Shown here: in pieces, positions 25,665 through 33,406 of the stretch
Position numbering within the stretch: the first letter of the stretch is position 1
How the letters are laid out: the number at the start of each line of letters is the position of its first letter
Assembly (NCBI RefSeq): GCF_007655485.1
Contig: NZ_VJXQ01000001.1
Coordinates: 786,817 to 850,816, forward strand
DNA: 64,000 bases
From: Halobellus captivus
GTDB lineage: Archaea > Halobacteriota > Halobacteria > Halobacteriales > Haloferacaceae
Direction of reading: 5' to 3'
Notes under the pieces: generated by a model
What the model was told of the DNA's origin: nothing
The model's input: the letters and a program-made list of their open reading frames with translations, nothing else
Database searches by the model: none
Program-made: the position numbers and the translations under genes

Positions 25665-25702
25665 TGAGACGAGACACGACGCAACACGGAGGACGGAGAT
25701 GA
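25664..25702 (+). CDS. 12-codon mini-ORF bridging the ferritin-like and DtxR genes
   Basis: Reads MRRDTTQHGGRR then TGA. Its ATG overlaps the stop of the ferritin-like gene (TAATG) and its TGA overlaps the next gene's ATG (ATGA). A Shine-Dalgarno-like ggagga lies at 25688-25693, 5 bases before ATG 25699. The frame therefore closes the 34-base gap with translation at both ends. Confidence 0.45.
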   Translation: MRRDTTQHGGRR

Positions 25703-26148
25703 ACACGGCCGACCAGTACGTCAAGGCGATCTACCTCCTCCAGCAGATGGAGAACGGGCCCGCATCGACCGGCGCGCTCGCGGACCGTCTGGACGTGAGC
25801 CCCGCGAGCGCAAACGAGATGATCGGAAAGCTCGAATCCAGAGGGCTCGCCGAACACGAGAAGTACAAGGGAGTCACGCTCACCGACGAGGGAATCGTCA
25901 GGGCACGCGACGCGCTCCAGACCTACTGTATCATCGAGCGCTTCCTCGCGAACGTCCTGTCCGTCTCGGAGTTCCGCACGGAAGCGCGCGAACTCGAACC
26001 GGTTATCGACGATCTCGTCGCGGAGCGACTCGACACGATCATCGACCGAAACGACGACTGTCCAGACTGTTTCGATCCCGAGACCGACGCCTGCTGTCAC
26101 CTCGAAATCAGCACCGAGAGCGCTGAAACCGAACAGAGCGCGGATTGA
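25699..26148 (+). CDS. DtxR/SirR-family metal-dependent transcriptional regulator
   Basis: A 149-residue protein. An N-terminal winged helix (TGALADRLDVSPASANEMIG, HEKYKGVTLTDEG) is followed by the dimer/metal domain (ALQTYCIIERFLANVL) and a Cys-rich tail, CPDCFDPETDACCHLEI. Family members sense Fe2+ or Mn2+ and repress uptake or control storage genes. It lacks the SH3-like third domain, as is usual for archaeal members. It probably controls the upstream ferritin-like gene and itself. Confidence 0.9.
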   Translation: MNTADQYVKAIYLLQQMENGPASTGALADRLDVSPASANEMIGKLESRGLAEHEKYKGVTLTDEGIVRARDALQTYCIIERFLANVLSVSEFRTEARELEPVIDDLVAERLDTIIDRNDDCPDCFDPETDACCHLEISTESAETEQSAD

Positions 26149-26216
26149 GCGATTTCCGATTCCAGTAGGGCAGCGGAAGCCCCTATCTTCAAGACCCCTG
26201 CGAAACAGGAGCGGGT

Positions 26217-26453
26217 ATGGATGGGACAGCGGCGATCAGCCGTCTCCTCGAACTCGCGGGAGTGGGACCCCGCGAGTCGACCAACGACGCGGAGCGATCG
26301 GTCCAGTACAGATGCCAGGGATGTGACTCGGCGTACGACGTGCAGTATCACGTCTGCCCGGAATGCGGCGGGTTCTCCGTCGAGTTGCAAGTGCAAGACG
26401 ACTGCCCCTCGGCATCCGAGACGACCGATCGAGATGATTCCACGACCGAGTGA
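26217..26453 (+). CDS. Small zinc-ribbon protein
   Basis: A 78-residue protein with YRCQGCDSAYDVQYHVCPEC, a CxxC-x11-CxxC zinc ribbon, between a short helical N-terminus (AAISRLLELAGVG) and an acidic Ser/Thr tail. It could bind nucleic acid or protein. The ATG is about 30 bases after a weak TATA-like ctatctt. No named family is claimed. Confidence 0.75.
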   Translation: MDGTAAISRLLELAGVGPRESTNDAERSVQYRCQGCDSAYDVQYHVCPECGGFSVELQVQDDCPSASETTDRDDSTTE

Positions 26454-26525
26454 GGTCGTCGGGAGCGGCATCGCGTCGTCGTAACCCGATGGGTTTTCAA
26501 ACACTGCGACGAGAGTAACGAGTAC

Positions 26526-26598
26526 AGTCCCGTGGTGTAGTGGCCAATCATATGGGCCTTTGGAGCCTATGACGGCGGTTCGAATCCGCCCGGGACTA
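26526..26598 (+). tRNA. tRNA-Gln (anticodon UUG)
   Basis: A 73-base cloverleaf. The acceptor stem AGTCCCG (26526-26532) pairs with CGGGACT (26591-26597), with A as discriminator. The T arm is GGCGG-TTCGAAT-CCGCC. The anticodon stem is TGGGC/GCCTA around the loop CTTTGGA, which sets the anticodon TTG. CCA is not encoded. Confidence 0.93.
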
Positions 26599-26627
26599 CT
26601 CAAAATTCTTCAGCGGTTGTGCGGGCG

Positions 26628-27029
26628 TCAGTTCGTAGACGACAGCCGCCGCTCGGTTTCGAGTCGCTGGTACCCGGAAACGAGAGAGTCGGGAAGTTCG
26701 CCCGCCGAGCGATGAACCGCTTCGACGACGACGCCAACCTCCTCGAAACGCGGCCCGCGAGTCGCCCTCAACGGTTCGGTATCCCACTCGATAAACCCCA
26801 TTTCCGCAAGTTTCGGGAGGTGCTGGTGACAGAGTTCGATCCGCAGCGATTCGGGATCGGTGGGGACATTCGGATTGATTGCGGCCTCGGGGAGCTCCAC
26901 AGAAACGCCCGGAGAGGCATCCAACAATGCCACGATCAGTTGACGACGGGGCTCCGCAGTCATACTCTCTACAACGCGGTCCCACCGATTGACGACCTTT
27001 TGTGCACGTTCTCCCCGGCGGTGAGCCAT
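26628..27029 (-). CDS. Winged-helix (DUF7344-like) haloarchaeal protein
   Basis: A 133-residue protein. The segment VVESMTAEPRRQLIVALLDA is the opening helix of the haloarchaeal winged-helix family often labelled DUF7344, followed by LRIELCHQHLPKLAEMGFIE, where a recognition helix and wing would lie. Such proteins occur in many copies near surface and mobile regions and are presumed regulators. It lies just past tRNA-Gln and diverges from the surface-protein gene. Confidence 0.75.
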   Translation of the reverse strand: MAHRRGERAQKVVNRWDRVVESMTAEPRRQLIVALLDASPGVSVELPEAAINPNVPTDPESLRIELCHQHLPKLAEMGFIEWDTEPLRATRGPRFEEVGVVVEAVHRSAGELPDSLVSGYQRLETERRLSSTN

Positions 27030-27529
27030 AGTCGAGTTAATGATTCTGAGAATACATAACTATTGGCCTCGTTCTTTCGGTTACAGTAATTTTGTTGTCG
27101 ATAGTTGGGTGCCCCACCAAATACGGCGTCAAACTACGGTACCGTTTGTGCGTCCTCACCCGCGAGCGTGGTTGGGTGATCGGTTGCGAGCGCTACTAAA
27201 GTACAGTCATTCAGAGAGATAATTTCAATGAAATAATAGTAAAAACACGAGTAGTAGTCGATAAAGTATCTAATTTGAGAATTGAAAACAAGGATACTTA
27301 TAGCAAATATCGGACGTCTCACGTAGGTTGAAAATCGACAGACAGATGCGGACGTATCGGAGCGTCATCCCCTACTCGACTCACAGCAAGATCTGCACAC
27401 CTCTGCGGAAGCAGCGACGGGGTGCAGTTGGACAGACGGTCGATTGCGGTCGATTCCAGTTCTCACTACCGGTCGGTACTGCGAGCGACGATCCACTCCG
27501 CCACCTGCTGATTTTCCGCCAGCTATGCT
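27030..27529. other. AT-rich intergenic region upstream of the surface-protein gene
   Basis: A 500-base spacer. Its first 300 bases are clearly AT-rich for this genome (for example 27220-27310, with aatttcaatgaaataatag and a run of A/T-rich words). A good TATA-like cttatagc is at 27296-27303. A start near 27328 would give a leader of about 200 bases before ATG 27530. A 102-codon frame from 27328 has no domain and is probably untranslated leader. Long leaders are known for haloarchaeal S-layer genes. Confidence 0.55.
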
Positions 27530-30500
27530 ATGTCAGACTACACGAACTCCGTTCGAGCAGTCTTTCTGGTATCGATCCTCTCAATCAGCCTCCTCGCGGG
27601 TGTTGGGGTTCACCCGACCGCGGCTGCACAAGGTAGTATCGCGTTCGATGACGCTACGTATCAGGATGGAGAGACAATTACCGTCACCGTTGACGACGAT
27701 GATCTAGCGGCTAGTGAGGACTATGTCGTGAATATTGAGTCAGATACAGAGTCGCAAGAAAGTATTCTATCGGAAGATGTCGAAGATGGCGTTAAGCGAG
27801 TAACAACTAATCACCCCGCTGCAGATGTAAATGGAGATAATAAAATAACATATTTGGACTTTGTATACGACAATAATGGGGATGGGTCGGGGGTTATTAA
27901 TAGTATATCCAGAAATAGCGATGGAACAGTTGATATCGAATTAGTATCACAGTCAGATTCTGATGACACAATAGGATATACTAGTGGTGAATCAGTGAAG
28001 TTGGCTCACCGTGATGGAAGTGAATTTTCTGGATCTATTGAAATTAACTTCTCAGATAGTCAAGGTATTCTCCAAGTTTCAGATGAAGATACGGTTTCAG
28101 CAATATATTCTGATGAGAGCGAAGGAGAGGACCGATCAGCTACGGCAACAATAAAGGAAAAGCAAACAGACCAAGACCCAGAACAGCTCACGCTCGGACC
28201 GCTCACGGAATTCGAGATCGACGCACTCGATGGATCGACACTGACCCACACCGAGAGCGTGATCGAAATCCCGTTCAGTGAAGACGTCTCGAAGGCGGGC
28301 GGAGAGTCGGGCGCGCTGACGCTCTCGGAGAACATCACAGTGCTCGTCGACGGCGCTGACGTGACCAGCCGCTACGTTCTCGACGCCGACGGCGCCGACG
28401 ACGGACAGGTGGTTTTGAGTTCGTCGACCGCGATCGACCCGCGATCGGCGGTGCACGTCGAAATCGACGCCGTGAACGATTCACTTGACACCGAGACCAT
28501 CGAACCGGGCGCAGTTGAAGTGATAAACGCGGGCGCGACCGTCTCTGAGGACGAAGGGTCCGCGAACGTCTACGAGGGCGAAGTGATCGCGTTCGTCGCG
28601 AACGACGGCTCCGCAGACCGCCAGCAGTCCTTCGAGGTGGAGGAGGAATCCGGCGCGTTCGTCTTCGCCGGAGACACCGGTGCCGGGAGCCAAGTGTTCA
28701 CCTTCGACACCGACGCGCGAAACTGGAGCGAGGGCTACGTGTTCACGACGCTTCTCGATGACGGGACAGCGGACGAAACGGTCGACACCACGCTTCGAGC
28801 GCTGGATTTGACCGTGAATACCGACGATCGGACCGTCACGACCGCCGACTCGATCGAGGTATCGATCAGCGCGAACTCCGGCGGCCGAGTCGTCGAAGCG
28901 ACCCTGTTGGACGCACGTACTGCGGTCCTCACCCGGCAGAACATCACCCTCGACGGGAACGGGGCGACGCCGTTCGCGTTCGACGAGTCGACACTGGCAG
29001 CGGCCGGTCCCGGAAACTACACGGTCGCGGTCACGGACGCCGGAACGGGCGAGACGAACGAATCGATCCCGGTCCACGTCGTCGATGCCGACGAGACGGC
29101 CGCGTCGCTTCGGACAGCGACCGTCGAGGAACACGCTGGCGACGTCGTCGAATTCGGCGTCGACCTCAGGTACACAGACACCGCGACGGTGACCGTCGGC
29201 TCCCCCGATTCGGGATTCCGCGCCAACGTGACTGTCGCCGACGAGAACCGCGACGGGACTGTCGACGTGTGGTTCAACACCGCCGCGGCGGTCGGTGCCG
29301 AGACCCTCCCCGATGACGGCGGGGACGTCTTCGGCGTGGGGACACCCAGCGAGGGCGGCGACGACGCGGTCCTCGCAGCCGACGTGGATGGTGGAGGACT
29401 CGCGGCGTCGATCGAACCGGACGAGTACGCGCTCGCCGTTCGCCCCGGTGACGATCCGGCGGTCCCGGCCCAGCACACGGGTGTGGTCGCCATCGAGCGG
29501 GCCACGCCGTCGGAGGTGCGCAACTGGGTCGCACCGATGGGTACTGACGTGTCGACACGCGGCGACCTCGCCGCGGCTGTCGACTCCGGTCAGTTGACGA
29601 CTGCGACCGAAATCGCTGTCGGCGACGTCGTCGTCCATCGGATCGTCCTCCCGGGGATCGCGGGGGCGTTCACCGGCCAGGAAGGGACTCCGACAGAGGC
29701 GTTCTTCGCACTCGCTGGCAGCGACGCCGACGCGCGGTTCGCGCTCACCCTCACGCGACGAGCGTCGACGGCGAATCAGGAAGCGCGTCAGCACGCACTG
29801 ACTGAAGAGAACGCGACCGTCGTCGCTGATCCCGCGAACGACACCTACGTCGTCGCCTACGAGGGTGGCAGCGTGGCGGGGTTCGACGCTGGAGAGTCGG
29901 TGAATGCGTCAATCGAGGTTAACGAAACCGGCGCGTACGGCGGCCTCGATGCCGAAGATCGAACGCTCACGACCGAGTACGCCCTCGTCGATGCGGCAAT
30001 CGACGCAGTCGGTCCGATTCGCGTCGCGAACACGACCAATCAGTCGATCACGGGGACGACGACTGCGGCACCCGGAACCGAGCTCGAACTTCGAATCCGT
30101 TCTGCGAACGGAACAGAACCCAAGTTCCTGAAAACGGCCAACGCGGTCGTCGACTCCGACGGGCGCTGGGTTGCCGAGGTCGATTTCGGCGCACAGCGCG
30201 TCGGCGACGAGTTCATCGTGACTTCGGCCGTCGACGTGATCCCGGCCGTCGACGAACTCCTCGTCGACGGTGTCGTCCGCGCAGTCGCCCCGTCGGTATC
30301 GGTCGAATCGGTGGCGAGGACCACCGACGCAGGGGGCGGTGATGAAGGCGGACAAGGCGGTCCGAGCGGCAGTGCTGACGCCGGGGGCGCCTCAGACCGG
30401 GATACCGGTGAACCATCGACCACTCCCGGGAAGACCGCCGATTCCGACGAGTCAGTCATCGATTCGACGAAGCGGTTCGTCGGCGGCGTGCTCGGAACGT

Positions 30501-30616
30501 TCGTCGACGAGTCCGGCGACGAATCGCTTCGGAGTCGACTACTCGGGTTCGACGTGCTGGTCTCTCTCGGCGCGCTGACGGCGGTGACGCTCTTCGTCGC
30601 CCGTCGAGCGGGATAG
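27530..30616 (+). CDS. Large secreted surface (S-layer/adhesin-like) protein
   Basis: A 1028-residue exported acidic protein. A Sec signal peptide (VFLVSILSISLLAGVG, cleavage near AAAQG, residue 34) begins it. Residues about 37-217 come from an AT-rich stretch (27640-28180) and include an EF-hand/dockerin-like loop DVNGDNKITYLDF (about 99-111). The rest is GC-rich and beta-sandwich-like, with many NxT/S glycosylation sites. A Gly/Ser/Asp-rich linker precedes one C-terminal helix (LVSLGALTAVTLFVARRAG), a membrane or archaeosortase-type anchor with no clear PGF motif. It probably sits on the cell wall; the ligand is unknown. Confidence 0.85.
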   Translation: MSDYTNSVRAVFLVSILSISLLAGVGVHPTAAAQGSIAFDDATYQDGETITVTVDDDDLAASEDYVVNIESDTESQESILSEDVEDGVKRVTTNHPAADVNGDNKITYLDFVYDNNGDGSGVINSISRNSDGTVDIELVSQSDSDDTIGYTSGESVKLAHRDGSEFSGSIEINFSDSQGILQVSDEDTVSAIYSDESEGEDRSATATIKEKQTDQDPEQLTLGPLTEFEIDALDGSTLTHTESVIEIPFSEDVSKAGGESGALTLSENITVLVDGADVTSRYVLDADGADDGQVVLSSSTAIDPRSAVHVEIDAVNDSLDTETIEPGAVEVINAGATVSEDEGSANVYEGEVIAFVANDGSADRQQSFEVEEESGAFVFAGDTGAGSQVFTFDTDARNWSEGYVFTTLLDDGTADETVDTTLRALDLTVNTDDRTVTTADSIEVSISANSGGRVVEATLLDARTAVLTRQNITLDGNGATPFAFDESTLAAAGPGNYTVAVTDAGTGETNESIPVHVVDADETAASLRTATVEEHAGDVVEFGVDLRYTDTATVTVGSPDSGFRANVTVADENRDGTVDVWFNTAAAVGAETLPDDGGDVFGVGTPSEGGDDAVLAADVDGGGLAASIEPDEYALAVRPGDDPAVPAQHTGVVAIERATPSEVRNWVAPMGTDVSTRGDLAAAVDSGQLTTATEIAVGDVVVHRIVLPGIAGAFTGQEGTPTEAFFALAGSDADARFALTLTRRASTANQEARQHALTEENATVVADPANDTYVVAYEGGSVAGFDAGESVNASIEVNETGAYGGLDAEDRTLTTEYALVDAAIDAVGPIRVANTTNQSITGTTTAAPGTELELRIRSANGTEPKFLKTANAVVDSDGRWVAEVDFGAQRVGDEFIVTSAVDVIPAVDELLVDGVVRAVAPSVSVESVARTTDAGGGDEGGQGGPSGSADAGGASDRDTGEPSTTPGKTADSDESVIDSTKRFVGGVLGTFVDESGDESLRSRLLGFDVLVSLGALTAVTLFVARRAG

Positions 30617-30706
30617 GCGGTCGCATATCGACGCGGTGTTTCGATTCAGCGGATCTACGCACCGAGTGAGGGGCCGTCAGTCCAGGATTACTCAGTTCGT
30701 CGAGCC

Positions 30707-30753
30707 GTATCGGTTCCGGGTCGTATCGGTTCCGGGCTGTAACGGTTCGGTCG
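30707..30753. repeat. 16-bp tandem repeat, about 3 copies
   Basis: Units begin at 30707, 30723 and 30739; the first two read gtatcggttccggg plus two bases, the third gtaacggttcgg. The array lies about 90 bases after the surface-protein stop. Confidence 0.85.
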
Positions 30754-30815
30754 TCGCTCGAAAAACGCCTCTCTCGTCGTAACGCCTAAGAACCGGAGAA
30801 CCATTCTATCTGATA

Positions 30816-30890
30816 ATGAATTCGAAGTCGAAAGCGAACGTCGTTGGCCCCCCCACCGACACGAACGAGGGGTGGTTCCGTGGGCGTTGA
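30816..30890 (+). CDS. 24-codon leader mini-ORF overlapping the HD-protein start
   Basis: The ATG at 30816 is about 27 bases after a weak TATA-like gcctaag (30784-30790). The frame runs MNSKSKANVVGPPTDTNEG and ends TGA at 30888-30890, eight bases inside the HD gene that starts GTG at 30880. A Shine-Dalgarno-like gaggggtgg (30867-30875) lies in it. The coupling geometry matches the mini-ORFs at 25135 and 61049. Confidence 0.4.
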   Translation: MNSKSKANVVGPPTDTNEGWFRGR

Positions 30891-31599
30891 GATCAAGGAA
30901 TCGACGGTCGACGAGGCGGAGTTCGAGGAGATGAAGCGGTTCGTCCGCGACTACCTCGCCGCGAGCGTCGAGAGCGAAGAAGACGGCGGCCGGATGCGGT
31001 GGTACCCGTGGCACAGCGCCGAGTACCGCTTCAACCACATCCTCAACGTCGTCGACATCGCGACGGAGATCGCAGAGCGCGAGGGCGCAGACACCGACGT
31101 CGTCCGGGTCGCCGCGCTCTTCCACGACATCTCGAAACTCGAAGCCGACCAGGAGATTCACGCCGAGGAGGGTGCACGCGTCGCGCGTGAGTACCTGACC
31201 GCACACGGCGACTTCCCGCAGTCGTTCGTCGAGCAGGTGTGTCAGGTCGTCGCCGATCACTCCTATCAGGGCCCGCTCTCGGACGTCTCCCTCGAGACGC
31301 AGAGCCTCATCGAGGCCGATATTCTCGATAAGGTCGGGGCGAACGGCACGGCGCTGATGCTGCTCCGGATGGGCTATGAGGCCCGGACGCACATGGACGC
31401 AGCCGAGATGGTCGAGCGGGTGCTGGAACGCGGCCGCGACGCCGCAGTCCGGGTCAACTCCGACACCGCAGAGAGCATCGCGCACAAGCGGATCACGCGC
31501 GTGAAGTGGTTCCGCGAGTGGCTCGAAGGCGAGGTCCCGGAGATGGACCACGCGACCGCGGAAGCGCTCGAAGAATCGGGAGAGCCGAAACCGGAGTGA
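30880..31599 (+). CDS. HD-domain metal-dependent phosphohydrolase
   Basis: A 239-residue protein of the HDc superfamily. The metal ligands are in YRFNHILNVV (His), AALFHDISKLEAD (the HD pair) and VVADHSYQGP, with a late Asp in IEADILDKVGANG. This order is that of YedJ/HDIG-like hydrolases acting on nucleotides or phosphoesters. The substrate is unknown. GTG 30880 is chosen because of the Shine-Dalgarno 5 bases before it and because the upstream 12 codons carry Pro/Arg/Gly filler. Confidence 0.82.
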   Translation: MGVEIKESTVDEAEFEEMKRFVRDYLAASVESEEDGGRMRWYPWHSAEYRFNHILNVVDIATEIAEREGADTDVVRVAALFHDISKLEADQEIHAEEGARVAREYLTAHGDFPQSFVEQVCQVVADHSYQGPLSDVSLETQSLIEADILDKVGANGTALMLLRMGYEARTHMDAAEMVERVLERGRDAAVRVNSDTAESIAHKRITRVKWFREWLEGEVPEMDHATAEALEESGEPKPE

Positions 31600-31749
31600 G
31601 CGACCGCCGAAAGAGGACCGTGCGATTTCGCGTGTGACCGAGACGATCCGGATCGGAGATCCGTCGAAACGGAGATCACTCACTCGGCTTCGCGCATCGA
31701 GAGCCGCGATCGTCGGAAGAGTTACAATCACTGCTCGGGAGCATCGAAT

Positions 31750-32022
31750 GTGTCCGCCGAGTTCCCTCCAACTCCATCGCGTCGCACGAAAATCGCCGTC
31801 GTCATCGCCGTACTCGCGACGTTCGCCTACAGCGTCGTCATCGCCGGGCAGATCCTCCTCTGGTTCGTGCTCGTCGGGATCGTCGTGGGGGCGTACATCG
31901 CGTGGCTGCTCGTCATCGCCGTGTTTCGGCTGGTCGAAGCGGTCGAACGTCTCGCCGCGGCGAAAGAGGCGGAGGTCGGCTCCGACAACCGAACGAGTGA
32001 CGCCGTTGACGACGACACCTGA
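31750..32022 (+). CDS. Small two-helix membrane protein with LonB-like hairpin sequence
   Basis: A 90-residue protein with two membrane helices (IAVVIAVLATFAYSVVIAG and QILLWFVLVGIVVGAYIAWL), then an amphipathic helix (LVEAVERLAAAKEAEV) and an acidic tail. The hairpin segment YSVVIAGQILL resembles YSFIIAGQVLL in the LonB membrane insert of this same window. GTG start with a weak AT-rich box (gttacaat, about 31719-31726). No function is assigned. Confidence 0.68.
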   Translation: MSAEFPPTPSRRTKIAVVIAVLATFAYSVVIAGQILLWFVLVGIVVGAYIAWLLVIAVFRLVEAVERLAAAKEAEVGSDNRTSDAVDDDT

Positions 32023-32083
32023 CCCGGTGTCCGCTTGTATGACGACGCCTGAACCGGTGTCCGTTTGTACGACGACGCCGTAG
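32011..32083. repeat. 30-bp tandem repeat across a stop codon, about 2.4 copies
   Basis: Units begin at 32011, 32041 and 32071 with gacgac(a/g)cc. The first unit contains the TGA stop of the small membrane protein (32020-32022), and the second carries the same in-frame TGA nine bases in. The array ends just before the Dph6 gene. Confidence 0.9.
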
Positions 32084-32091
32084 CGCTGCCA

Positions 32092-32826
32092 ATGACCGAC
32101 TCCGGCTCGTGGGTGAGCCTCTTCTCCGGCGGCAAAGACTCCTCGTGGGCGCTCTATCGCGCGCTGGAGGAGGGACTCGACGTGTCGCACCTCCTGACCG
32201 TTCACCCCGGCGACGACTCGTATATGTACCACGTTCCCGAGACGCAGTTGGCCGGGCTCGCGGCCGAGAGCGTCGGGATCGAACTCATCGATATCGAGCC
32301 CGGCGACCTCGGTGCCGACGACGTCGACGACGCGGGCGAGCAGGGCGATCGGGAGTTGGAACCGCTGGAAGCCGTGCTCGGGGAGCTACAGTCCGAGATC
32401 GACGGTGAGATCGCGGGCGTGACCGCGGGAGCCGTCGAGAGCGAGTTCCAGACCTCGCGCATCCGAGGGATGTGCGATCGGCTGGGGATCGAGCTCTTCG
32501 CGCCGCTATGGCAGCGCGATCCGCGCGAGTTAGCGAGAGAGATGCTCGACGCCGGATTCGAGATCCGAATCGTCCAAGTCGCCGCCTACGGGCTCGACGA
32601 GTCGTGGCTGGGGCGCACCCTCGACGCCGACGCGCTTTCGGAACTGGTCGACCTCAACGAGGAGTACGGCGTCCACGTCCTCGGCGAGGGCGGCGAGTTC
32701 GAGACGCTCGTCACCGACGGGCCGCACATGCACCGGCCCATCGAACTGGAGTACGAGACCGTCTGGGACGGGACCCGGGGACACATCCGCGTGACCGACG
32801 CGTGGCTCGGGGATACGTCCGCGTGA
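32092..32826 (+). CDS. dph6: Diphthine--ammonia ligase (Dph6/ATP-PP domain)
   Basis: A 244-residue ATP-pyrophosphatase of the MJ0570 family. The PP-loop is LFSGGKDSSWALYRALEEG at the N-terminus. Other family marks are GVTAGAVESEFQTSRIRGMC, the LFAPLWQRDPRELAREML stretch, and HVLGEGGEFETLVTDGP near the C-terminus. Family members amidate diphthine to diphthamide on elongation factor 2. The ATG at 32092 is preferred because it is 11 residues before the PP-loop; nine further in-frame codons upstream are less likely. Confidence 0.88.
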   Translation: MTDSGSWVSLFSGGKDSSWALYRALEEGLDVSHLLTVHPGDDSYMYHVPETQLAGLAAESVGIELIDIEPGDLGADDVDDAGEQGDRELEPLEAVLGELQSEIDGEIAGVTAGAVESEFQTSRIRGMCDRLGIELFAPLWQRDPRELAREMLDAGFEIRIVQVAAYGLDESWLGRTLDADALSELVDLNEEYGVHVLGEGGEFETLVTDGPHMHRPIELEYETVWDGTRGHIRVTDAWLGDTSA

Positions 32827-32904
32827 TCGACAGTTACCGTGTCGACAGTTAGCTTCGATCGCGACGGGGCAGAAATCAACGTGTTGCGATCTCAACCCGG
32901 TCGA

Positions 32905-32910
32905 CTATAC
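32905..32910 (+). promoter_or_regulatory. TATA box of the cupin gene
   Basis: The sequence ctatac lies about 25 bases before ATG 32933, the spacing of a leaderless transcript. Confidence 0.6.
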
Positions 32911-32932
32911 CGACCTCGACCGAGGTAGTGCT

Positions 32933-33325
32933 ATGACCAGTGAGTTCAGCGTCGTCAATCCCGAGACCGTCGAGCAGGAGCGCTTCCCGGAATCCGGAAA
33001 CCTCCATCGAAAGCTCACCGAGGCGCTGGGGTGTACGGAGATGCGCGTGAACTCAGTGACGCTCCGACCGGGAGAGCAGACGGCGTCCCACACCCACACA
33101 CGGCAAGAAGAGGTCTACGTGGCGCTCGACGGAGGTTGCGTCGAAATCGACGGCAACATCTACGACGTCGAATCGGGCGGCGTCGTCCGCGTCGGTCCGG
33201 ATTCGACGCGAAGCGTTCACAACGTGACCGACGACACCACGCAGACGTGGATTATGTTCGGTGCGCCGCCGGTGGGAACGGTCGACGACTTCGGCGAGTA
33301 CACGATGCCCGACGGCGAATCCTGA
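32933..33325 (+). CDS. Cupin-domain protein
   Basis: A 130-residue single cupin barrel. Motif 1 is SVTLRPGEQTASHTHTRQEE (metal-binding His-x-His and Glu), followed by VYVALDGGCVEIDG, and motif 2 ends with SVHNVTDDTTQTWI (His). Single-cupin proteins of this kind act as small metal-dependent isomerases, dioxygenases or sugar-binding proteins; nothing here decides which. The neighbour on the opposite strand is a sugar nucleotidyltransferase. Confidence 0.85.
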   Translation: MTSEFSVVNPETVEQERFPESGNLHRKLTEALGCTEMRVNSVTLRPGEQTASHTHTRQEEVYVALDGGCVEIDGNIYDVESGGVVRVGPDSTRSVHNVTDDTTQTWIMFGAPPVGTVDDFGEYTMPDGES

Positions 33326-33406
33326 CGTCGCTGGCAGGGTGACAGAGCCTTCGAGAGCAGATCCGATGCGAAGAGTCAGCCGGTTGCAATTCCCGAGAAC
33401 CGAACC

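Noticed and set aside
27328-27636. A 102-codon frame upstream of the surface-protein gene
   Set aside because: It overlaps the surface-protein start in another frame, has no domain, and fits better as a long 5' leader.
32039-32083. A 14-codon mini-ORF before dph6
   Set aside because: It lies within a tandem repeat, ends 8 bases before the next start and lacks a Shine-Dalgarno-like sequence, unlike the stronger mini-ORF cases.
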